Shown: in pieces, positions 44,909 to 53,062 of the stretch
Position numbering within the stretch: the stretch's first letter is position 1
Layout: each line of letters opens with the position of its first letter
The notes under the pieces: generated by a model
Seen by the model: the letters and a program-made list of their open reading frames with translations, nothing else
The model's database searches: none
Told to the model about the DNA's origin: nothing
NCBI RefSeq assembly: GCF_002943525.1
Contig: NZ_CP025394.1
Coordinates: forward strand, 5,394,001-5,458,000
Reading direction: 5' to 3'
DNA: 64,000 nt
Source: Kitasatospora sp. MMS16-BH015
Lineage (GTDB): Bacteria > Actinomycetota > Actinomycetes > Streptomycetales > Streptomycetaceae
Made by a program: the position numbers and the translations under genes

Positions 44909-46159
44909 GTGACGGCATCCGAGAAGCAGCACCGTCCGGCCCAGGGCCAGTGGAGCCGTCGTGGGGTGCTCACCGGCCTGCTCGGCGCCCCCGTGCTGCT
45001 GGTGGCGGCCTGCAGCGGCTCCAGCGGCTCCAGCGGGGGTTCCGGCGGGGCGTCCGGGGGTGGCGGGGGCGACACTCCGAAGACCTCGGCCGCGAAGATC
45101 ACCGTCTCGCCGGCCGACGGGGTCACCGACGCCGCGTTCACCGATCCGGTCAAGGTCACCGTCACGGACGGCAAGCTCGGCTCGGTGAAGGTGACCGACG
45201 CGGCCGGCAAGGCGATAGCCGGGCAGCTGGCGGCCGACGGCACCAGCTGGACCTCCACCGACCCGCTGGTCAGCGGCACCAAGTACACCGTGGCGGCCGT
45301 GGCCACCGACGGGAAGAAGCTGGAGGCGGATTCCAACACCGCCTTCGCCACCGCGACCCCGGCCAACACCTTCGTCGGCTACTTCACCCCGGAGAACGGC
45401 TCGACCGTCGGGGTCGGGATGCCGGTCTCGATCAACTTCAACAAGCCGGTCACCGACAAGAAGGCCGTGCAGCAGGCGATCACCGTGGTCGCCGAGCCGG
45501 GCGTCGAGATCGTCGGGCACTGGTTCTCCAGCACCCGGCTCGACTTCCGCCCGGAGCAGTACTGGGCCAAGGGCACCAAGGTCACCCTCAAGCTCCGGCT
45601 GAAGGACGTGGAAGGCGCCAAGGGCGTCTACGGCACCCAGTCCAAGGACGTGAGCTTCACCGTCGGCCGCAGCCAGGTCAGCGTGGCCGACCTCTCCGCC
45701 GACACCCTCACCGTCACCACCGACGGCAAGGTCACCGCCACCTACCCGGTGATCGGCGGCGCCCCCGAGCACAAGACCTGGGCCGGCAAGCTGGTCATCG
45801 CCGAGCAGTACCTGCAGACCAAGATGGACTCGCAGACCGTCGGCCTGGGCGACGAGTACAACATCCCGGACGTGCCGCACGCCCAGCGCCTGACCAGCTC
45901 CGGCACCTTCATCCACGGCAACTACTGGTCGCCCGCCTCCGCCTTCGGCAGTGCCAACACCAGCCACGGCTGCATCGCCCTGCGCGACGTCAAGGGCGCG
46001 GGCGACCCGGGCACCAACGCCGCCAAGTTCTACGCCTCCTCGATGACCGGCGACGTGGTCGAGGTGGTCAACTCCGGTGACAAGACGGTCGATCCGTCGA
46101 ACGGCCTGAACGGCTGGAACATGGGCTGGGCCGACTGGAAGGCCGGCAGCGCGCTCTGA
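44909..46159 (+). CDS. L,D-transpeptidase lipoprotein with Ig-like domains
   Basis: A 416-residue cell-wall cross-linking enzyme that makes 3-3 peptide bridges. The N-terminus has a twin-arginine-like SRRGVL, a hydrophobic run and lipobox LVAAC, then a Gly/Ser linker. Residues ~60-260 hold bacterial Ig-like domains as in actinobacterial Ldt proteins (NFNKPVTDKKAVQQAI). The YkuD catalytic domain follows, with HGNYWSPASAFG and SHGCIALRD in which C355 is the nucleophile. The C-terminal ~40 residues (NGLNGWNMGWADW) cap the active site. GTG 44909 follows GGGAGACACGAA. 3-3 cross-links contribute to beta-lactam tolerance. Confidence 0.94.
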   Translation: MTASEKQHRPAQGQWSRRGVLTGLLGAPVLLVAACSGSSGSSGGSGGASGGGGGDTPKTSAAKITVSPADGVTDAAFTDPVKVTVTDGKLGSVKVTDAAGKAIAGQLAADGTSWTSTDPLVSGTKYTVAAVATDGKKLEADSNTAFATATPANTFVGYFTPENGSTVGVGMPVSINFNKPVTDKKAVQQAITVVAEPGVEIVGHWFSSTRLDFRPEQYWAKGTKVTLKLRLKDVEGAKGVYGTQSKDVSFTVGRSQVSVADLSADTLTVTTDGKVTATYPVIGGAPEHKTWAGKLVIAEQYLQTKMDSQTVGLGDEYNIPDVPHAQRLTSSGTFIHGNYWSPASAFGSANTSHGCIALRDVKGAGDPGTNAAKFYASSMTGDVVEVVNSGDKTVDPSNGLNGWNMGWADWKAGSAL

Positions 46160-46173
46160 CCCGCCGCCTAGGC

Positions 46174-46196
46174 TTGAGTCTCCAGTGACGGGAGAC
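46174..46196 (+). promoter_or_regulatory. MerR-type operator
   Basis: GTCTCC-AGTGACG-GGAGAC (46178-46196) is an inverted repeat with the spacing and CTCCAGT core typical of MerR-family operators, preceded by a -35-like TTGAGT (46174-46179). It lies directly before the MerR gene and suggests autoregulation. Confidence 0.7.
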
Positions 46197-46202
46197 CCCA
46201 GG

Positions 46203-47156
46203 GTGGAGGGCATGGACGAAGCACCGCTCCGCACCATCGGCGAGCTGGCCCGGGCGACCGGGCTCTCGGTCAAGACCATCAGGTTCTGGTCCGATGCCGG
46301 GGTGGTGCCGCCCACCGACCGCACCCCGGCCGGTTACCGCCTCTACGGGCCTTCGGCCCTCGCCCGTCTCGACCTGGTGCGCACCCTGCGCGACCTCGGC
46401 GTCGACCTCGCCACGATCCAGCGCGTGCTGGCCCGGGAGGTCACCGTCGCCGAGGTCGCCGCGGTGCACGCCGAGGCGCTCGACGTGCAGATCCGCACCC
46501 TCCGACTGCGCCGTGCGGTGCTGAGGGCGGTGGCCCGCCGCGGGTCCACACCCGAGGAGCTGGAAATCATGCACAAGCTCGCCAAGCTGACCGACCGGGA
46601 ACGCCGCCGGCTGATCACCGACTTCATCGACGAGGCCTTCGACGGGCTGGACGTCGGGCCCGAGTTCATCGCCAAGATGCGCCAGGCCATGCCCGAGCTG
46701 CCCGAGGACCCGACCCCCGAACAGGCCGACGCCTGGGTGGAGTTGGCCGAGCTGGTGCAGGACGAGGACTTCCGGGCCGGGATCCGCCGGGCCGCCGCGT
46801 ACCAGGCCGCCGAGCGGGGCAACGGCGCCCGTACCGGCACCGCCGCCGATGCGCAGCTGGTCGAGCTGGTCCGCGAGCGGGCCGAACTGGCGCTGGCCGC
46901 GGGGGTGCTCCCCGGCAGCGCGGCCGCCGGGCCGGTGGTGGACGAGCTCGCCGGTGCCTTTGCCGGGCTCTTCGAGCGCACCGACGGACCGGAGTTCCGG
47001 GTCTGGCTGCTGGAGCGGATGGAGCAGGGCAACGACCCGCGGTACGAGCGGTACTGGCAGCTGATCTCGGTGATCAACGGCTGGCCGGTCGCGCCGACCC
47101 TGGCCCCCGCCTTCGACTGGCTGACGGCCGGCCTGCGGGCCGGGCTGAGCCGCTAG
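46203..47156 (+). CDS. MerR-family transcriptional regulator
   Basis: A 317-residue regulator. The winged HTH is near the N-terminus (LRTIGELARATGLSVKTIRFW, then GYRLYGPSALARLDLV), followed by a helix that dimerises (LRDLGVDLATIQRVLARE). The remaining ~200 residues form a helical effector domain with EEGFRAGIRRAAAYQ-like and WPVAPTLAPAFDWL stretches, longer than metal-sensing MerR proteins and more like antibiotic-responding TipA-type or BmrR-like regulators. No cysteine pair for metal is evident. The start is uncertain: GTG 46203 (SD-like GGGAG), GTG 46185 (inside the operator) or ATG 46212. The ligand and targets other than itself are unknown. Confidence 0.88.
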   Translation: MEGMDEAPLRTIGELARATGLSVKTIRFWSDAGVVPPTDRTPAGYRLYGPSALARLDLVRTLRDLGVDLATIQRVLAREVTVAEVAAVHAEALDVQIRTLRLRRAVLRAVARRGSTPEELEIMHKLAKLTDRERRRLITDFIDEAFDGLDVGPEFIAKMRQAMPELPEDPTPEQADAWVELAELVQDEDFRAGIRRAAAYQAAERGNGARTGTAADAQLVELVRERAELALAAGVLPGSAAAGPVVDELAGAFAGLFERTDGPEFRVWLLERMEQGNDPRYERYWQLISVINGWPVAPTLAPAFDWLTAGLRAGLSR

Positions 47157-47402
47157 CTGAACGGGTGGGGAGCGGAGTTCAGCGGTCAAGTTCAGGTGAT
47201 TCTGTACGGTCTTCTGACGGTCTGACCCCAGGGCCCGATCTGTCCCTCCCTTGGGATACTTTGGGCCCAGCTCTCATCTTCGGGGGAGAAAACCAGTGCG
47301 TCCCGGTGAGGGATGTGTGCTTGCCTGGGGCGGTCCGCCGCACCGGCGGGCCGCCGGGCCGGCCGCGTCCGGGGCGCAGTTCACAGGAGACAGCCAGACA
47401 TC

Positions 47403-48725
47403 ATGACGATACGTCGCACCACTCGCACCGTCCTTGCCGCCTCCGTCTGCACCGGGGTGCTCGCCCTGGGCATGACGGCCTGTGGCACCGTCAAGGAGAT
47501 CAGCGCCGCGCAGAAGGTCTCGGGGGCGTTCGGCAAGCTGGGCGAGAGCAAGACGGTCAAGGCCGAGCTGTCGCTGGACGCCACCGCCGACCAGCTGATC
47601 GCCTTCGAGAAGGCCACCGGCGCCGACGGCAAGGACAAGCTGGACGCCAAGTCGGCCGCCGCGATCGCCGGCACCTCGCTGACCCTGGCCGTCACCTCGG
47701 ACAAGCCGCTCAAGGACGCCCAGGCCGAGGCCCAGAAGCAGGCCCAGAGCGGCTCCGCCTTCGGCGGCAAGGGCCTGGCCCTGGAGTACGTGCTGGCCGG
47801 CAAGGACGGCAAGACCTACGCCGACGTGCGCGCGGTCGACGGCAAGCCCTACCTGAAGGTGGACGCCGAGGCGATCTCCACCCTGGTGGGCAAGGACCCG
47901 GCCGAGATCAAGAAGTTCAGCGACACCGTGCCGGCGGAGCTGAAGATCGTCAAGGACGCGCTGGCCGGCAAGTGGGTCAGCGTCGACCCCAAGCTCTTCG
48001 AGGAGCTGGCGAAGAACGTTCCCGGCGGTGCCCTCGGCGGTGCCAAGCCCTCCGCCGCGCCCTCGATCGACCCCAAGGTCGCCGAGTCGCTGGTGCAGTC
48101 GCTCAAGGACGTCGTCACCAAGAACGTCAGCTTCGAGGACAAGGGCAGCAAGGACGGCGTCGACCACGTGGTGGCCCTCGCCTCGGCGAAGGGCCTCGCG
48201 GACGGCTTCCTCGGCGCGGTCAAGCCGCTGGCCAAGGACTTCCCCGGCTTCAAGGACCTCCCGTCGGACGCGCCCACCGAGCTCACCAACGAGAAGGTCA
48301 GCGTCGACCTGTACCTCAAGGGCGGCGCGCTGAGCTCGGTCTCCTTCGACCTGGCCCAGCTCGACGCCAAGCTCGGCAAGGACGTCCACCTCCCGGTGAA
48401 GCTCGCCCTCACCCAGGACGCCGCCCCGATCCAGGCCCCGAGCGGCGCCACCGAGTTCGGCATGTCCGACATCACCAACCTGATGGGCCTGTTCACCAAG
48501 TCCATCGCCGGCGGCCTCGACGGCGGACTCGGCGGCGACTCCCCGCTGGGCGGCGCCGGCCTCAAGCCGGGCGGCGCCAAGGCCGCCCCGCTCACCCCGG
48601 ACCAGGTCAAGGAGCTGACGAAGTCCGGCGCCACCGAGCAGGAGCTCAAGATGCTCAACGCCGGCGGCATGTCCTACGAGGACATCAAGGCCCTGATCGC
48701 GGCCGGCGACGGCGCCCAGAGCTGA
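47403..48725 (+). CDS. Putative lipoprotein (LppX/LprG-like fold possible)
   Basis: A 440-residue lipoprotein. The signal peptide ends in lipobox MTAC near residue 26. The mature part is Lys/Ala/Asp-rich with repeated KDAQAEAQKQAQ and a KGLALEYVLAGKDGKTYADVRAVDG-like beta/turn pattern, reminiscent of the streptomycete lipoproteins related to LppX/LprG sheets, but not decisive. The last ~50 residues hold a SHOCT-like helix pair (LTPDQVKELTKSGATEQELK and MSYEDIKALIAAG). A -10-like GATACT lies ~140 bases upstream. The function is unknown. ATG 47403 is chosen because it yields the signal peptide. Confidence 0.8.
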   Translation: MTIRRTTRTVLAASVCTGVLALGMTACGTVKEISAAQKVSGAFGKLGESKTVKAELSLDATADQLIAFEKATGADGKDKLDAKSAAAIAGTSLTLAVTSDKPLKDAQAEAQKQAQSGSAFGGKGLALEYVLAGKDGKTYADVRAVDGKPYLKVDAEAISTLVGKDPAEIKKFSDTVPAELKIVKDALAGKWVSVDPKLFEELAKNVPGGALGGAKPSAAPSIDPKVAESLVQSLKDVVTKNVSFEDKGSKDGVDHVVALASAKGLADGFLGAVKPLAKDFPGFKDLPSDAPTELTNEKVSVDLYLKGGALSSVSFDLAQLDAKLGKDVHLPVKLALTQDAAPIQAPSGATEFGMSDITNLMGLFTKSIAGGLDGGLGGDSPLGGAGLKPGGAKAAPLTPDQVKELTKSGATEQELKMLNAGGMSYEDIKALIAAGDGAQS

Positions 48726-48738
48726 CGCTCCCTCGAGA

Positions 48739-48774
48739 CCGGTGGCCCGCCCCTGCCCGGGAGCGGGCCACCGG
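48739..48774. terminator. Hairpin between convergent lipoprotein and secreted-protein genes
   Basis: CCGGTGGCCCGC (48739-48750) with its exact complement at 48763-48774 lies between two convergent genes and can end both. Confidence 0.85.
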
Positions 48775-48788
48775 CCTTCCGGGACGGG

Positions 48789-50522
48789 TCAGTCGGCGGT
48801 GAAGTAGCCCGCCAGGTCGGCGACCAGGTCGGTGGTGCCGGCGAAGTTGTAGAAGGCCACCCCGTTCCGGGCGTTGGGGGTGATCGCGGCGTTGGCCACC
48901 GTCTGGTGGGCCGTGAAGTTCAGGTTCGAGGCCGTCGGGCGGTCCGCGCCGGTGTTCGGGTAGACGGTCACGTAGCTCGCCGCCGTCGGGTTGGTGGCGG
49001 TGACGTTGAGGGCCACGGCCTGTACGCCGAAGGCGGGGATGCCGTTCTTCCAGCTGCTCACCTGGAGCACCGCCGGATTGCCGCTCCAGACCGGGCTGTT
49101 GACGCCGCCGGTGCCGTTGCGGCTGTCCAGCACCCGGGTCGGGCCGGTCGGCACGAAGACCGAGCCGCTGCCCGAGTAGTACCCGGCCAGGTCGGCCACC
49201 AGGTCGGTGGTGCCGAGGAAGTTATAGAAGCTGATCTTGCCGTCGGCCCCGACCGGGACGGTGACCAGGTTCGGCACGGTCTGGCCCGCCGTGAAGTTCA
49301 GGTTCGAGGCGGTCGGGCGCTGCTCGCCGTGCGGGTAGACCGTCAGGTACCCGCCCCGACTCGCGTTGGTGGCCGTCACGTTGAGCACGACGGCCGTGAC
49401 GCCGCTCGCGGGCACCCCGCTGCGCCCGGTCACCTGGAGGTCGACCTGGCCGTTCGGCCCGGCCGGGGCCTTGGCCACGCCGGTGCCGTACCGGGTGTCC
49501 ATCACGCGGGTCGGGCCGGCCGTGGTGTAGCGCGAACCGGTGCCGTCCGAGGTGTAGTAGCCGCTGATGTCGGCCACCAGGCTGGTGGTGCCGAGGAAGT
49601 TGTACAGGCTGACCTTGCCGTCGGCGCCGACCGGGACGGTGACCAGGTTCGGCACGGTCTGGCCGGCCTTGAAGTTCAGGCTGGAGGCGGTGGGGCGGGC
49701 GGTGCCGTGCGGGTAGACCGTCACGTACCCGTCGTGGGTGGTGTCGGTGGCCGTCACGTTGAGGACCACCGCCGTGACGCCGCTCGCCGGCACCCCGTTG
49801 GCCCCCGCGACCTGGAGCGCGACCTCGCGGCCCGGGCCGACCGGGCCCTTGGGCGCGCCGATCGCGGACCGGGTGTCCAGCGCCCGGACGGGCGTCAGCG
49901 GCTTGAAGGTGCCGGCCTGCCCGGTGGGTGCCGGGTGGCCGTCGGCCACGTAGTCGAGGTCGGCGTCGGCCTGGACGGAGTCGCCCTGGGCGGAGGTGAG
50001 CGCGAAGGTGCCGTGCAGCCGGGCCGACCTGGGGCCGGAGGAGGCGGAGAACAGGAAGTCGACGGTGCCGATGGTCTGGCCCCAGGCGGGCAGCAGGTCG
50101 AAGGCGGCCGACCGGAGGCTCAGCGAGCCGTCCTCGCCCACCACCGGCGTCCAGACGCCGTTGGAGATCGAGTGGGTGGCGTCCCCGACGCCCACCTCGG
50201 GGACGATCATCCGGGCCAGCTGCCGAGCGGTGTAGCCGCTTGCGGTCACCGAGGCGGCCGAGATGGTGTAACTCGCGGTCAGGCCCCGGAGGTCGCCGCC
50301 GTAGCCGTTGATCCGAACCCGGCAGTAGGTGTTGAAGTCGTTGCCGCCCTTGAGCGTGAACGGCTGGTCGGCCGTCCACGGCCGGCTGCCCCCGTTGGCG
50401 GTGTCGCAGACCGGGTTCAGCTGCGCCGGCAGCTGGGCGGCGACGGCGCTCTGCACGGGCAGCAGCCCGGTGGCGAGCACGGCTCCGGCCGCGAGCAGGC
50501 CGGTGCGTCGGTTGATGCGCAT
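48789..50522 (-). CDS. Secreted protein with three beta-rich repeats
   Basis: A 577-residue exported protein. The signal peptide (MRINRRTGLLAAGAVLATGL) cleaves near AVAA. After a ~170-residue region with two cysteines near residues 39 and 67, three ~122-residue repeats begin at about 207, 332 and 455. Each has a TPVRALDTR-like turn, SGVTAVVLNVTATN, GYVTVYPHG, RPTASNLNF, and a final FYNFLGTTDLVADLAGYY. Such repeats are common in large secreted actinobacterial proteins and may be beta-propeller or carbohydrate-binding sheets; I know of no assigned function. It has a close paralogue immediately upstream. ATG 50522 follows GGGGGACTCACC. Confidence 0.85.
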   Translation of the reverse strand: MRINRRTGLLAAGAVLATGLLPVQSAVAAQLPAQLNPVCDTANGGSRPWTADQPFTLKGGNDFNTYCRVRINGYGGDLRGLTASYTISAASVTASGYTARQLARMIVPEVGVGDATHSISNGVWTPVVGEDGSLSLRSAAFDLLPAWGQTIGTVDFLFSASSGPRSARLHGTFALTSAQGDSVQADADLDYVADGHPAPTGQAGTFKPLTPVRALDTRSAIGAPKGPVGPGREVALQVAGANGVPASGVTAVVLNVTATDTTHDGYVTVYPHGTARPTASSLNFKAGQTVPNLVTVPVGADGKVSLYNFLGTTSLVADISGYYTSDGTGSRYTTAGPTRVMDTRYGTGVAKAPAGPNGQVDLQVTGRSGVPASGVTAVVLNVTATNASRGGYLTVYPHGEQRPTASNLNFTAGQTVPNLVTVPVGADGKISFYNFLGTTDLVADLAGYYSGSGSVFVPTGPTRVLDSRNGTGGVNSPVWSGNPAVLQVSSWKNGIPAFGVQAVALNVTATNPTAASYVTVYPNTGADRPTASNLNFTAHQTVANAAITPNARNGVAFYNFAGTTDLVADLAGYFTAD

Positions 50523-50608
50523 GGTGAGTCCCCCTTGCCGCGCCGGGCGCGGCCGCTGATGGTCGGTCGGATGCTACCGACCGCGATCCGGCGCAGTTGG
50601 AGAGGGTC

Positions 50609-52159
50609 TCAGTTCGCGGCGAAGTAGCCCGACACGTCGGCGACGAGATCGACGTTGCCGGCGAAGTTGAAGAAGGCCACGCCGCCCTGCACGGGGGCGA
50701 GCACGGCGTTCGGTACGGTCTGGCCCGCCGTGAAGTTGAGGTTGGAGGAGCCGGGCCTGGCCTGCAGGGGGCCGAAGACGGTGACGTAGCTGCTCGCGGT
50801 GGCGTTGGTGGCGGTGACGTTGAGCGCGACGGCCGTGGCGCCGAACGGCGGGACGCCGTTCGCCCAGCTGTCGACCCGGACTTCCGCGGTGTGGCCGCCC
50901 CGGATCGGGCCGTGCACGGAGCCGGTACCGTCGCGGCTGCCCAGCGCGCGGGTCGGGCCGGTGGGCACGAAGACCGAGCCCTTGCCGGAGTAGTAGCCGG
51001 CCAGGTCGGCGATCAGATCGGTGCTGCCGCTGAAGTTGTAGAAGGTCACCTTGCCGTCCACCACCGGCACCGAGACCAGGTTCGGCACGGTCTGGCCGGC
51101 CGTGAAGTTGAGGTTGGAGGCGGTGGGGCGGCGCTGGCCGTGCGGGTAGACCGTCACGTAGCCGGCGGCGGTGGGCTTGGTCGCGGTCACGTTCAGGACG
51201 ACGGAGGTCACACCGGTGGCCGGGATGCCGTTGGCGCCGGCGATCTGGAGGGTGACCTCCCGGCCCGGCCCGACCAGGTCCTTGGGGACGCCCGTCCCAC
51301 TGCGGGTGTCCATGATGCGGGTCGGGCCGGCGGTGGTGAAGCGGGAGCCGGTGCCGTCGGAGGTGTAGTAGCCGTCGATGTCGCCGACCAGGTCGGTCGT
51401 CCCGGCGAAGTTGTAGAGGTTGATCCTGCCATCGACGACGGGGACGGTGACCAGGTTCGGAACGGTCTGGCCCGTGGTGAAGTTGAGGTTCGAGGCGGTC
51501 GGCCGGGTCTGGCCGTGCGGGTAGACCGTGACGTACCCGCCCTGGCTCGGGTTGGTGGCCGTGACGTTGAGGGTGACGGCGGTGACGCCGGTGGCCGGGA
51601 TGCCGTTGGCGCCGGCGATCTGGAGGGTGACCTCGCGGCCCGGGCCGACCGGGGCCTTGGGCGCGCCGATCCCAGAGCGGGTGTCCAGCGCCCGGACGGG
51701 CGTGACGGGCTTGAACGTCCCGGCGGTGCCGGTGGGGACGCTCTTGCCGTCGGCGACGTAGTGCAGACCGGCATCGGCCTGCAGCGTCCCCTGGGGGCCG
51801 GTGGCCTTGAACTGCCCGTGCAACTGGGCCGAGCGCAGGCCGGAGGCGGCGGAGAACTGGAGGGTGATCGCGCCGTGGCTGCCCTTCTCGTCGCCGTGCG
51901 GCAGCACGCTGAACTGCGGGGACTCCATCGTCAGCGAGCCGTCCCCGTTGACCGTCCAGGGCCAGGCTCCGGAGTCGAGCACACCGCCCGAGTCGGTGAT
52001 GACCGCCGTCGCGACGATCATCCGGGCGAGTTGCTGCGCGGTGTAGCCGCTGGCGGTGACTGAGTCGGCGGGGATCGTGTAGCTCGCCGTCAGGCCCACC
52101 AGCCCGGCACTCAGCACGGCCCCGGCCGCGAGCAGCCCCACCCGACGGTTGATACGCAC
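50609..52159 (-). CDS. Paralogue of the secreted repeat protein, with internal N-terminal deletion
   Basis: A 516-residue paralogue of the next gene, sharing all three repeats and the preceding helix/beta region. The signal region begins identically (MRINRRVGLLAAGAVLSAGL) but jumps straight to LTASYTIPADSVTASGYTA, where the paralogue has about 60 extra residues that include its cleavage site and both cysteines. A short repeated Gly-Leu at the junction suggests slippage or recombination. Cleavage might occur near LTA-SYT, or the helix could stay as an anchor. GTG 52159 has GAGGGGG upstream. The 86-bp gap to its paralogue is compatible with tandem duplication of one ancestral gene. Confidence 0.85.
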   Translation of the reverse strand: MRINRRVGLLAAGAVLSAGLVGLTASYTIPADSVTASGYTAQQLARMIVATAVITDSGGVLDSGAWPWTVNGDGSLTMESPQFSVLPHGDEKGSHGAITLQFSAASGLRSAQLHGQFKATGPQGTLQADAGLHYVADGKSVPTGTAGTFKPVTPVRALDTRSGIGAPKAPVGPGREVTLQIAGANGIPATGVTAVTLNVTATNPSQGGYVTVYPHGQTRPTASNLNFTTGQTVPNLVTVPVVDGRINLYNFAGTTDLVGDIDGYYTSDGTGSRFTTAGPTRIMDTRSGTGVPKDLVGPGREVTLQIAGANGIPATGVTSVVLNVTATKPTAAGYVTVYPHGQRRPTASNLNFTAGQTVPNLVSVPVVDGKVTFYNFSGSTDLIADLAGYYSGKGSVFVPTGPTRALGSRDGTGSVHGPIRGGHTAEVRVDSWANGVPPFGATAVALNVTATNATASSYVTVFGPLQARPGSSNLNFTAGQTVPNAVLAPVQGGVAFFNFAGNVDLVADVSGYFAAN

Positions 52160-52405
52160 AGCGATCCCCCTCACCACGACGGGCGCCGCGCCCGCCGGTC
52201 GCCATGATCGTACCGATCGCCCATTCGATGGCCGTGGCCAATTCCTGCCAGCAACTCCGTTGTGATGGCCGGTGCATGACGAATAGTCAACTCGGCTCGG
52301 GAGGTGGTGGGCCGAGTGATGTCGATCCCGGGCGAACTTCGGTTGCATCGGAGATCAATAGGCGTATGGTGAAGGCACGTTGTGGTGTCTTCACGGGGGG
52401 TTGAG

Positions 52406-52585
52406 ATGGCGCGTTCGTTCAAGGAATTCTGGGCCCGGTTCAAGGCCGAGAACGGTCTCGGTAAACGGTCGGCCGAGACTGTGTACGCGGAGAACCTCCG
52501 GCGTCAGGCGCCGCCGGACCTGAACCTGGCCAAGCACTACATCCCGAGCAGCGGTGCCGGTAACGGTGCCGGCTTCGGGCGCTGA
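52406..52585 (+). CDS. Small protein, first tandem copy
   Basis: A 59-residue basic protein. Residues 1-15 (MARSFKEFWARFKAE) form an amphipathic aromatic/basic helix; the rest has LRRQAPPDLNLAKHYIPSS and a Gly-rich tail. No signal peptide is present. The GGGGGG-TTGAG-ATG start context and a TATGGT -10-like box 36 bases upstream (52365-52370) support expression; a matching TTGCAT (52343-52348) may be the -35. I do not recognise a family. A second copy with the same promoter layout follows. It could be a leader, hormone-like or precursor peptide, but no modification enzyme is adjacent. Confidence 0.7.
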   Translation: MARSFKEFWARFKAENGLGKRSAETVYAENLRRQAPPDLNLAKHYIPSSGAGNGAGFGR

Positions 52586-52670
52586 GTCCGGCTGAAGCCG
52601 GCACCGCTTCGAGCGGTGGTCAGCAGGCGCATGGTGAGGGCGCGTTCACGTCGATCTCGCGGGGGTTGAG

Positions 52671-52853
52671 ATGACACGTTCGTTCAAGGAGTTCTGGGCC
52701 CGGTTCAAGGCTGCCAACGGTATCGGGACGCGGTCGGCGGGCTATGTTCCCTCCGAGGATCTCCGGCGCCAGGCTGCCCCGGACCAGCACCTCGGGGAGC
52801 ACTACCGCCCGTCGGGCCCCGGCGGCCCGATCGTGGGTGGCGGGGGGCGCTGA
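52671..52853 (+). CDS. Small protein, second tandem copy
   Basis: A 60-residue paralogue of the preceding gene. It shares RSFKEFWARFKA and a following NG-x-G-x-RSA and LRRQA, then diverges into DQHLGEHYRPSGPGGPIVGG. The Shine-Dalgarno GGGGG-TTGAG context is the same, and CATGGT (52630-52635) lies the same 36 bases before the start as TATGGT does in the first copy, so the duplication took promoter and gene together. The divergent tail may indicate different partners. Function unknown. Confidence 0.7.
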   Translation: MTRSFKEFWARFKAANGIGTRSAGYVPSEDLRRQAAPDQHLGEHYRPSGPGGPIVGGGGR

Positions 52854-52915
52854 GGCCGGCCGGGCTCCCCGGGGCGGGGGCAGGCACCCTTGATCTGATT
52901 GCACCGACCCTCGTC

Positions 52916-52932
52916 AATGGTCCAGACCTATT
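52916..52932 (+). promoter_or_regulatory. DasR-like operator upstream of chitinase
   Basis: AATGGTCCAGACCTATT (52916-52932) is an imperfect palindrome matching the DasR responsive element core TGGTCTAGACCA at most positions. DasR controls chitin and N-acetylglucosamine genes in streptomycetes. It lies 147 bp before the chitinase start. Confidence 0.6.
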
Positions 52933-53062
52933 GACGGGGGTCGGCGGCTTTCCTACGATCCGGTCCGGCACATCCCCACATGTCCCCCCACCTCACCCGA
53001 GCCGGGCGTCACGCCCCCACGCGTCGGTCATGTCCGCGCGCCCGGCGGGAAGGGAGCACAGC

